Assembly (NCBI GenBank): GCA_022316685.1
Contig: JAKJHU010000030.1
Coordinates: 5,959,058-6,023,057 of the forward strand
Direction: 5' to 3'
From: Progne subis subis
Lineage: Eukaryota; Chordata; Aves; Passeriformes; Hirundinidae
DNA length: 64,000 nt
The notes beneath the pieces were generated by a model that was not told the DNA's origin, ran no database searches, and saw only the letters and a list, made by a program, of their open reading frames with translations. Of this stretch, positions 25,602-35,367 are shown piece by piece. The position numbers and the translations under genes are program-made. Within the stretch, counting starts at the first letter, position 1. Each line of letters starts with the position of its first letter.

Positions 25602-25639
25602 ATTATCATTAAACTTAGAAATTATCATTAATCTTAGAA
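25602..25639 (+). repeat. 19-bp tandem duplication
   Basis: Two adjoining 19-base units, ATTATCATTAAACTTAGAA and ATTATCATTAATCTTAGAA, with one mismatch. Confidence 0.95.
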
Positions 25640-27984
25640 ATGCAGAAAAAAAATCTGCAAAGTTCATAAATGTATTTTAAATGCCATGTGTTTGATTTTT
25701 TTTTTTTTTTAATTTGAAATACCCTAAATAAATTTTTCTGGAATCAGCTTAGGTCAGGACTACTATTTGTGATTCTACTTTCAGGGGAGGTGATAGGAAA
25801 TCATATTAATTCAAAGGGAACTCTTATTTTTTTGGGTACAAGAGAATAATATTGGTCCTCCTGGAGTCCATTGTGTGGGGACAAAATTATGACGTGTCAG
25901 CCGAGGAAAAAGTTGACCAAGTGTTTTGACTGTCGTATCTAGTTTTTGTGATATTTTAGCATCTACTAAAAGAAGTGAAAAGAGCAAGAGAAATTCTGGG
26001 GATTTTCTCTCATTATCATTGAAGTTTTTATATATTTCAATATTTACACAATTGTTTCACATCTGGTCCTTTCATTGCTCTAACACATACATGGAAAGTT
26101 CAGAAGTACTTTCAGCTGTGTACAGACCTAGCAAAAATATTAAAGCCTTTTAATTGCTATTGATTAAAGAGAGTAAAAATACTTCTGTCTTGGGTTCTGA
26201 AATTTCACTTTGGTGCTTTCTCATGTAATTTCTAACTTAATTAGCAAAGGTAAAGCAGTCTTGTCCTTTAATTTGTATTTGATGTCCAGGCCTGAAGCAT
26301 ACACAATTTTGACTTTTAAGGATGTATAATGTACCTTAGAGAGCAAGCTGCTTGTTGGGGAGCCTTTTTTATCCTCAGTGCTTTGGTGGTTTGTTCTGTC
26401 TTGTTGATGTAAGCAGACATGAGTTCTCATAAATGATATCAACCTTATAAAAAGATAAGGACGTTTACTAGGATGGGACACACTACCGCCATTAAATGGG
26501 CAAGAGATGCCTCCTTTTCCTGCCCCAGCTCGACAGTCTGTGAGTAAGGCAGTTGGTGACTTTAGTTTGAGTATGAACCTTGCATCCAAGTAAACTTCTA
26601 TATGAAGCTCTCATTGAAAGATTTTTTGTGAGACTTGACTAGAGAGCATGGCCTAAATTATTTATTAGATAATAGCATGGAGAATGAAAGCATGATACAG
26701 ATTGCAGCTTCTGAAATCTTTCCTGGAGGACTGAGCTAGATGTATTGTGGAGGTAGAAACTACATCTTCCATGTGATTCCATGGAGCTGGCTGCATTTAA
26801 AAGGGTGATGAATATTGACGTAAGCCTTTGTATGTCCTATACTCTCAACCATTGAAAAAAAAGGCAGCTTGCTGTAGGATTGGAACTGGAGACATGATAA
26901 CTACATTGAAGGCTGAGTGTAGACATTCAAGGAATATATAGTAAAACTGGTGTAATTTTGTCTGTGAACTTGGACAAAAATACATAAAGGGAAGAGAAAG
27001 AAAAAGAAAAGAAAGCTAAGGCTTAAGAAATATGAAGATTAAGGAGTGAAGGATGAAACTTGGAGTGAATTAATACTATCTACAGTCCAAATTTTAGGGT
27101 AACACAATAATCAGTTTGAATGGTCCAATGGATTCATGACTGGTGCGTTGTATTTGATTCACTGCATTCTGATTTATTCTCATATAACAAAGTAACTGAA
27201 TGTTATTATGAAATTAACTTACAGATAGTTGCTATTGTTGATTTCCTGAACTGCCATGTGATTAAGGTGTTCACATACAAAAGATTTGCAAAGAAGTACA
27301 TTTTAGAATATTAAAAAAAATCTCATTACTATATGCAGGATCACACAACTAGGAAGATGTAATAATTTTAATAATTTAGTAAGCATATTGTGGTGTGAGT
27401 AAGCTAAATTGTGGGTGTGGAGTGGAGAGAAACAATACCTTATACATGCGTTATTTTAGTTATAAAATGACTTTAAAACTTCTCTGAAATTGAAGTCACT
27501 TCTTGTAGTCAGCATCTCCATGTAAGCATCGGATATAGAACACCATGGAAGTAAATCAGCAGAGCATGTTTTGAGAATTATAAAATTACTTATTTGCAAC
27601 AGCAGATGACCTTTTCTAAAGTTTCTTACTCTTAGTGAGATAATTAAAATAAAATAAAGGAATAAAAGTTTAATGATTTTTAAATTAATTTTTTCTGTCA
27701 TCCTCAAATTATAGTGTTAAATTTCAAAGCCTACAATTATTACCATTGGAAGCTCAGTATTTATATTGCTACTGTCTATTTTTTTTTCCTTGTATTAGAA
27801 ATAATGAAAGAAAATTTTGTTTTGTATTTTTTTCCAAAATGAGTTACTCCAAGGTTGTGCAGCCATATTTTATTGTATTGTAACAAAGATATTGTCATTT
27901 TAATAGAAGTAAAACCATAGTCTTTGGAAATGGTAGCAGTCAGTTGATGTGTGCTTGCTGAAAACATTGTACACAGTGTTTACA

Positions 27985-28020
27985 AACTAATGGATTTTAC
28001 ATTTAAATGTGTCTGAACAG
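27985..28020 (+). other. 3' splice site (branch-point candidate and acceptor) of the RIMS2 exon
   Basis: The AG at 28019-28020 directly precedes the phase-0 codon GTA of the exon. A branch-point-like ACTAAT lies about 30 bases upstream. The stretch between is unusually purine-rich (ATTTAAATGTGTCTGAACAG at its end), so the polypyrimidine tract is poor. The AG is placed by where similarity to RIM2 begins (VMWVCNLC). Confidence 0.85.
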
Positions 28021-28328
28021 GTAATGTGGGTATGTAACTTGTGCCGAAAACAGCAAGAAATCCTCACAAAATCAGGAGCCTGGTTCTACAACAGCGGATC
28101 ACATGCACCACAGCAGCCAGACCAAGAAGGAATTAGAGCTCTGAGGAATGAAGAAGCACCTCAAGAGAAAAAAGCAAAACTGCAGGAGCATCCACAGTAC
28201 CAAGGACCATCAGGTGACATATCCACACAAGCTTTGGACAAAAACAGATCTCAAGGGCTCACAAGACAGGACTCAATTAAGAATGGTTCAACAGTAAAGC
28301 ATCATGTAACAAGTGACACCTCAGACAG
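28021..28328 (+). CDS. RIMS2: Internal coding exon of RIMS2 (RIM2), end of zinc finger plus linker
   Basis: RIM2 is a presynaptic active-zone scaffold that binds Rab3 and Munc13 through its N-terminal zinc-finger region and helps dock and prime synaptic vesicles. Seen: 308 bases opening in phase 0 (VMWVCNLCRKQQ) and running open for 102 codons plus two bases before a consensus donor. Residues 5 and 8 form a CxxC pair, the last zinc ligands of the FYVE-like finger. Residues 18-23 (SGAWFY) match the SGAWF-type element used in Rab3 binding by RIM and rabphilin. The rest is a charged, low-complexity linker containing NEEAPQEKK and LTRQDSIKNGS. These linker motifs fit RIM2 and not RIM1, whose linker differs strongly after SGAWF. 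The frame stays open 12 bases upstream of the AG, but that part is intron; no start codon is expected because the exon is internal. The stop right after the exon lies inside the donor. Neighbouring exons are not visible. Confidence 0.95.
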
Positions 28329-28334
28329 GTAAGA
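28326..28334 (+). other. 5' splice site of the RIMS2 exon
   Basis: CAG|GTAAGA is a near-perfect vertebrate donor, with the GT at 28329-28330. Splicing here leaves the reading frame in phase 2 (two bases, AG, carried into the next exon), which fits an arginine codon being split at the junction. Confidence 0.9.
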
Positions 28335-29094
28335 AAGTATTTAATGATTGTCCTGAAAAGATCTGATGAATTTATGCTACAAATTTGATTTTATCTTTTA
28401 AAATTTTCTTATTTTTATTCTGTAGCCTATAAAATACATACTGAACATTTTAAAACAACACTGAGAAGTCTTTTGTTGGTTTCAGACTGTCATAGCAAGT
28501 GTGTGCCCTTCATTCCTTCTCACTGAAAAAATGTGGGACACGACAGTTGCAGTGTGACAGTTTGTCCATGTGCTTGCAACTTGGTCAAATTACAGTCATT
28601 GTGCTGTGCAGAATTTTACCATATTTATTTTATGGTCACTAACTTTATAGCAAATCCAAAACAGGAGTCAAAAAAGCAGATTAATGGAAAACAGCATCTG
28701 TTCAGACTACCGAATTAAGACATCTGTTTGTACGTGCAGTCTATAGTATTGAGGACAGTGAAACCTTTGTGTAATGACCTGAACCTTTTCATGGTTTCTC
28801 AGTTTCTTGCTGTCAGTTACTGTCATTAGTATAAATATTTTTTTCTTCCCTGGTTTATGTTCACATTACTTACGTTGTTTGAAACTGTAACTATCAGTGC
28901 TAATGCAGTAAGAGTCTGTTTAGCCAGAGACTGGAGCAGGAACTTCCGTCCCTTTTTCTTGATCTGATTATACCAAAAGACACCTTTTGAAAGAAAACTC
29001 TCAACCTCAGTGGCTAGGTTTTATGGGAGCACAAAAATAAAAATGGTTTCATTGAATGAATTTAATTTTTTCATAAACACTGGTATAGAATTTT

Positions 29095-29275
29095 AAATAT
29101 GGGAAGCGAAAGATGAGAGCGCAGTTGCTCAGGTGTTTCCATGGAAATGGTATCCTCACGCACATGCGAGAGACCTCCAGCTGCCTTGGAATTTGGCAGC
29201 CAGAGCAGTATAATCTGGCAGCTTTTTTCTGCTGCCCAGATATGACCTCATTACAGCGTTTATTCTGAGAGCTTG
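29095..29275. promoter_or_regulatory. Candidate conserved non-coding element near the exon
   Basis: Non-repetitive, balanced composition about 0.8 kb after the exon, unlike the AT-rich flanks. It holds motif-like words: 'gagagcgcagttgctcaggt', the palindrome TTTCCATGGAAA, CpG-containing 'ctcacgcacatgcgagag', and paired 'tttggcagccag' / 'tctggcagctttt'. No open frame of note and no repeat family recognised. The regulatory role is inferred from composition only. Confidence 0.35.
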
Positions 29276-30291
29276 AAACAAGTTATATGTATATAATATC
29301 TTTTACATTTAGTATACTAAAATAGTTTTCTTTTTTCCTCACCTCTTGTTTTCTGGCATATTTTATTTCCTATTTTTGCCTTACATTAGAACAAATTGAA
29401 CGTAATTAATCCAGCCTTTTTTGTTTAATTTATTCTGACTATTTGTCAGAGCTCTTTGCTCTGATTTTGGCTGTTTGGTTCAGTACTTAGTTGTCCTGAG
29501 TGCTCCTCAGTTACATGTGTAGTCTCTGAAAAACACAACTGGCACCCTAACTGGACACTAGGGAGCAGGAGAGACAGACTGATTCTTTTGTGGTTCATTT
29601 TTCCCACTTAATTTTGCCAGAAAATTGATATAATAGATAATGTGATAATAAAAAAATCCTAAACCCTTGTTAGCAGCAACAATTAACTCTGACAATGTTT
29701 TTATATTATATGCATGCAGAAATATGGAGAGAGAGCGATTTATAAATAAATATATATTTGAGATATGCAATATGCATTTACCCTAAATAGAATTAAATGA
29801 CAAACATGGACAGTATAGAGTAATATTTTCCAACAGGAAGAATGTAGGCTTTGTGCCTGAAATTGGAACTATTTTGCTGATTGTGATAGTTTCTACTTGA
29901 TATATTATTTAAGTTCAGATAGTTTTTTCAGTCATTAGCTTCTTCATGTTTTATTTGGATAATAATACTGATGTTCCCTTACTAACATATACAAGTATGC
30001 TTAGAATATGATATATATTATATGCTACTGAAGGATAGAGGGTCTTCTGAATAATTTTATTCCCTAACATATTCCTCACATAGACCTATTTTTTCTGGAC
30101 CCAATGAAAAAATTCCTTCACGAAGCCCATCCAAAGTCTTACTTGTCAAATGTGCTTTTAAAGGAGAATATTGACAGCTCTGAGAAAGACTACCCCGGAA
30201 TTCAGTGGTGGGGAGAGACTTTAAGTTTGGATCTGTGTGTGCTGTGATGACATTGTTATTATCATCAATAATACCTGAAAGGCTTACAATT

Positions 30292-30622
30292 TGTGTTGGT
30301 TTTGGCTGGGGTAGAGTTAATTTTATTCACAGATAGCTGTTATGGACCTCTGATTTAGATTTGTGCTGAACACAGGGTTGGTCATATAGAGATGTTTTTG
30401 CTGTTGCTGAGCGGGGCTTACACAGAGCCAAGGCTTTTTCTGCTTCTCACACTGGCACCCAGGTGAGGAAGCTGGGGGTGCATGCGAGGTTAGGAGGAGA
30501 TTCAGCACCTGTCCTGAGCTGGGACAGGTGACCCAAACTGACCAAACGGATATTCCAGACCATGTGACACTGTGCTCAGTAAATAAAGTGGGGTGAAGAA
30601 GGAGGAATGAGGGACATTTTCT
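30292..30622 (+). mobile_element. Truncated ERVL-type LTR (U3 part), sense orientation
   Basis: Starts with 'tgtgttggttttggctgggg' and 'tagagttaattttattcaca', the well-known beginning of the avian ERVL-type LTR. It continues 'gatttgtgctgaacacaggg', 'gcttacacagagccaaggct', 'tttctgcttctcacactggc', 'ctgacccaaactgacc'-like text (here 'acccaaactgaccaaacgga') and 'atattccagaccatgtgaca'. The TATA position is occupied by 'agtaaataaagtggg'. Similarity stops soon after 'gaagaaggaggaatgaggga', so R, U5 and any internal part are missing. It is a diverged, incomplete solo LTR. Confidence 0.85.
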
Positions 30623-31485
30623 ATTCTTAAACTAGGTATCAGCAGAAATGGAGCAACAAGTTAGTATATTAGATCATTTGTCTACATGAAGGAGTTCTTT
30701 GAGAAAAACTTGGCCATTCAAAATGTCCAAATAGTAAGGAAATAGACAAAACCATCTCAAGTATTTAGAAGTGGTTGTTGCTTGCCTTGCACAATCGTGA
30801 TAATGGCAGTAAGTAGAAAGTGAGAACTATATTTTCCATCTTATTCTTCTACCCAAGGATGTTAGTTTTGACACAAAAAAATAATTAAAAATGTTACAAA
30901 CAATAACCACTTGTGAAAAGAAAGGTATTGCTAAGACTTCATACATTTGGGTTATGATTTGAATAGAAAGGTAAAATTATTCTTTTTGTCAAAAGTTTTT
31001 TAGCTTTTTTGTAGCTTCCATGGGTGTTGCAGCAATTGTTGCTTAGAAGTTCTTTAAATCAGGTATCATATATCTTATCTTGGCCATCTGGAGACACATT
31101 GGTCACAGAGCAAAGGGCAACATTCACTCCTTTAATCTCAAGATCATCAATGTCTTTTCTGTCTCATTCCTTACTGTGTCTTTTCTGGTTGTGCTTTTTT
31201 GTTTTTCCATCCTTGAGTAGTATTCACCATATTTTTTTCCTGTTTTCTTTACTAGTATTATTCTTCATTAAAATTTTATTGTTTCAACCCTTAGACTAGT
31301 ATTCTGTTTCCATGATGTGAGCAACAGTCCCATTTGCAATTGATAGACCCCAGCCTGTTTAGACAGCTAGATAGGTACTTTATTATAGATCCTCTCTGAC
31401 TGATCTGTAACTTGTCTGAAGAAGCCTGGGATGATTTTGGATTGCACATTCTCCAAGGATGTTTCTTATATTGGATCCTGTTCAG

Positions 31486-31562
31486 AAAAAAAAAAAAAAA
31501 ACCAACAAAACCCAAAACCAAACAAACAAAAAACAAAACAAAACAAAAAACAAACCACAACC
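31486..31562 (+). repeat. A-run followed by A/C-rich simple sequence
   Basis: 16 consecutive A, then about 60 bases of AAAC, AAAAC and CCAAAC units with no G or T. It could be a decayed retroposon tail, since the plus strand upstream would be the body, but no element was recognised there. It ends 65 bases before a minus-strand CR1. Confidence 0.9.
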
Positions 31563-31626
31563 AGAAGTAAGTTGTACTTGCCAGCAGAACAGTTTTTCAT
31601 TACTTTTTGTTTTCCTAGTTCCTATA

Positions 31627-31870
31627 GTAGAATCATAGCATGACTTAGACTGCAACTTTAAAGTCATCTAGATCCACCCCATCTGCCATGGGCAAGGACA
31701 CCTTGCACTGGACCACTGCTCAAAGCCCCATCCATCCTGGCCTTGAACATTTCCAGAGATGGGGCCATCCACAGCTTTTCTGGACAACCTGTTCCTGTGC
31801 CTCACTAACCTCACAGTAAATATTTTCTTCCATGTATTTAGCCTAAATCTGCCCTCTTTAAGTTCTTTAC
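31627..31870 (-). mobile_element. CR1 LINE 3' fragment
   Basis: On the plus strand it starts with 'agaatcatagcatgacttag' (inverted CR1 terminus) and continues 'ctgccatgggcaaggacacc', 'caaagccccatccatcctgg', 'ccttgaacatttccagagat', 'caacctgttcctgtgcctca' and 'cctcacagtaaatattttct', so the element lies on the minus strand. It may extend weakly to about 31,950. Confidence 0.92.
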
Positions 31871-34481
31871 CACAGTATTTACAATCTGGCCTATGGTGCT
31901 TTTACTTGTTTTTATATAGTGAACCTGTGGGTAAGGCAGGGGCAGCAGGCACCTGTGTATGATTGACTAAATGACCATGGTGTATTTGACATTGTTTGAG
32001 GTGAGGCTAATGTAATTTGTCCCACGTGGAGGTTTTGAGCTAAGCACAGCTGAACTGTAATCATATGTGGTGGTTTTCATGGACTTAAACCTGTGTGCAG
32101 GTTGTATGAATGCTGATACGGTGTAACACTAAATTCCCTGAAAACTGCAGAATGCTGTGAATCCAAGAAATGTGAAATATTATTTTAAGTAATCCATAGA
32201 CTCAGAAGGTCTATTCTGAGGTCTGCTGAGCACAGATGGTAGATTTATAGCTTCAGTTCTTTGATTTGCAGACTCATGTTAATTCTGGATTAGGCAAAGG
32301 GGTCTGAATTTGTTTTATTTTCATCAAGTTCTTTCATGTAGTCTATTGTTCCCAAGATCTACACTACTCATCATACAATATGTGTTTTATTTCTAGCAAG
32401 AAATTAATTTGAACAGACATCATATACTTTTTTTCAGTCATTCTGCAGCAGGCAATCAGCTTGTGAAATGGTTGGTTTCTTCATTCCAAAGCCCATGTTG
32501 ATAATGTCCTATTAAAATGTGTACAACATCCTAAAATTAAAATCTGGGAAACAAAGAACCTAGTGCTGATAAGAAGCTTTATTATTTGTCATTCTCTTTG
32601 CTTGAATTATTAGATCTTTATGCAGTGTTGCCATACTTAGCTTTTAAAATAATTATTCTTCTTACTCTCACTAGGATCCGTTGTAAAGCCATTTCAGTAG
32701 TTTTCCACGTATGAACTCAGTGTTTTAAACTGTAAATATTTTGTTACATTACAGAGATGTTGCTTTACAAACCTTTATTCTGTACATATACATAGCTCTC
32801 TAAAAGTAGTAAACGACTCATGCATCTTCCCAAAGCAAGGTTATGATGACACAGCTATTAATATACATCTGAAATGGTGTTATGCAGTTCAGGTAGATGT
32901 GAATTTTTCAGGGTTTTAAAAAATTATTATTATTTTCCCTAATCTGTATTTTATGAATCCAAAATGTTCTTCAAAATTTGAAAATTATGACTTTAATTTT
33001 ACAACATGTATTTTTCATGCATTATATTAGTGGAAGAAAAACATCCTTAAGGATATTTTTCATGAGATTCAATGAAAAAAAAAGGGAAAATATTGTGCAA
33101 ATATTTGTTTTCATGTGTCATGAGTCAATTTATTCCTGCTACATCTATCAGAGGGTGAACCTTGTCACAAAAAGAGAATTGGTTTTTGATATAGGAAAAG
33201 ATCATGATCTGTAAGCTCATGATCTGAAGGAAGACTAATAAATAAAGCTGCCTGAACCCTTTTCAGATTAACTGTAAGGATATGAGATTAAATCATAAAA
33301 ACCAGAACGAAAACAACAAATTGAGAGAGTGAGCAGCTGCAGAGTTGCACAACAGCGGTATTTATTTTCCAGGCCAGCAGACACACTAAAGATATATCTT
33401 ACTTCCCTCTTCCTTGTTTTCTCCCTTCAGAGATACATATGTATTTGGGGGTTTATTTTCTATCAAGCCTCTTACTTTGGAAAAGAAAAGAGGATTTTTT
33501 AGTGTGGTTTCCACACACTGTATAGGAGGTTTGGAGAATTTATTTTATTCTGAGTAAGAAATGCAAACAGGAGGCTACTTGGGTCTGAAGATGCAGGATT
33601 TGTGCATGTACACTTTATGAAATGCATATATCTGCTTCCCACATGTAAAGGCTTTATTCTGTTGTGTTACTAATGGCAGTAGCATTGAAAGTGGTTTCCT
33701 GTGTCCCTTTCCTTCCATTCTTGGGAGGAATGCCAGTATGAGCTGGCAGCGTAGGATCTGTCTTTTGGGACTGCAGTTGGGGATGTCAGGGTGTGAACAG
33801 AGTGGAAAAAAGGCACCAAAACAAGAGAGAAAAGGAGGAGAGAGGAGAAAGCAGGCATAAGTGAGACGAGAAACATGAAAGAGCAGTATGAATTTAAAAA
33901 TGAAAATGTATGTCCATCTGTTTTGTGTTTACATCTTTTTAAAATGATTCTTCTTTAATTGCTGGACAATGAACAACTGACAATGAGAAGAGCACTGATG
34001 GTAGTTTATTGCAATTTAAAATGTGACAGTGTAGCATTAAAGTCAGTCAATTGTATTTCTTTTGGAAAAGCTGAAAACTGCCTGTTTCTTGAGATTATCG
34101 CTATTTTTCTGCTGCAACACTTATGACACATGACTGTAGTGCAACCTCTGGTTTTGATGGTTTCTCTTTCTGAGTATCTGAGTTGATAGATTTCTAGGCC
34201 AGATGTGTTAAAATCCCTTTACTTGGACTCATGGAGACAGCATATTTGAAAAGTATTTTTTACCTGATTCTCAAGTAAAATAGAGGTATTTTAACTTTTT
34301 TTACCTATTTTTTTATCTGCTGACATATTTAAAGACAGTGAGAAATATTAAAATAATTGTCTAGAGACAGTATTTAAGTTTTGTTGGTATCAAAGAGTCA
34401 GACTGATAAAGCTGTGTGCAGGTTTGTTCATGCTCAGGCAACAGTGTCTCTAAACCCTTTAGAATTCTTTTTGTAAGCCAT

Positions 34482-34530
34482 AAAAAAAAAAAAAAAAAAA
34501 GAAAAAAAAATTATTATTATTTTTTTTTTG
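34482..34530 (+). repeat. A-run / TTA / T-run inverted simple sequence
   Basis: 19 A, G, 9 A, four TTA-type triplets and then a run of T. The A and T runs can pair into a hairpin. Open frames made of Lys or Phe/Ile on the two strands are artefacts. Confidence 0.9.
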
Positions 34531-35345
34531 ACCAACACAGTAGCAAAACCCCCGCAATTGTTGATAAGCATAATTATATTCTTTCGCTTAATGAATAAAT
34601 TTAATACTGCATACAAGAAAATTGCAGGTTGAATTTAAAATTGAATCAGTATTCTTTTCCATGCTGACTGCAAAGGCCTCACTGTGACTTTCCCTGCTGC
34701 TACAACAGGATACAAAGGGCTTTAGAGGTATCCTACAGTATTTTTAACATATTATTTTAAGTTTTACAGGATTTGAACTGCATCTGAATAAGATGTTATA
34801 TTCATCTTCCTACTCTCATTCCAGCATTTTTACCACTTTAATAGTCCATAGAGCTGTAAAGTAAAACAAATGTCAATATGAAAACTAATCTCAGTAGTTT
34901 TGTTCTTGTTTCTCGTGCTTTCATTTCATGGTACATTTTCTATGCTACTTGACATAATAGTTTAGAACAAACAATTAGTTTTTTTCTTCACAGAACTGCT
35001 CTTTTAATTATTTAATTCATCTACACATAGGATTAACGGTGTGGGTCAGCATTTCATGGCTATTCCAGTTTTCAGGTAGAAACAGAAGTTAAGTTTATCT
35101 GCAGTCTCAATCTCAAATGACATTAAAAAATAATTTAATAATAACTATGGCCAGAGGAAGCAATAGAAATTTATGGCAAGAGATTCAGAGAAAGTGCAAT
35201 ATTTAATTATTGAGAACTACCTTGGGTCCAAGAAAGTCAGAAATCCTTTAGTGCAGAACTTTTAATGAAATAATTAGACACTTATGACAAGGATTATGCT
35301 ACACCCACTTATGAAGGTGAGTAAGGATTTTGATATCATCTGTAA

Positions 35346-35367
35346 TGCAAGGTCTATGCAAGGTCTC
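35346..35367 (+). repeat. 11-bp tandem duplication
   Basis: TGCAAGGTCTA is followed at once by TGCAAGGTCTC. Confidence 0.9.

Larger units (their letters stand above)
1..28020 (+). other. RIMS2: RIMS2 intron upstream of the exon (partial)
   Basis: This stretch is assigned as intron because it directly precedes an internal exon with a valid acceptor. It is AT-rich and broken by stops in all frames. It holds only transposon copies, simple repeats and unclassified DNA. The exon encoding the first part of the zinc finger (the Cys-rich CGGRVSLRSNK side in known RIM2 proteins) was looked for by eye and not found, so it probably lies before position 1. A short exon could still be missed. Confidence 0.8.
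25314..28020. other. Intronic stretch, no gene seen
   Basis: AT-rich unique-looking sequence leading to the acceptor. It contains the 19-bp tandem duplication at 25.60 kb and a random 122-codon minus-strand frame at 26.22-26.59 kb. Confidence 0.65.

Noticed and set aside
26221..26589. 122-codon minus-strand frame
   Set aside because: No recognisable family; length is within chance for this many kilobases of sequence.
28009..28020. Possible translation start (GTG) just before the RIMS2 exon
   Set aside because: These bases are the end of the intron; the RIM2 similarity starts after the AG at 28,019-28,020 and the exon is internal.
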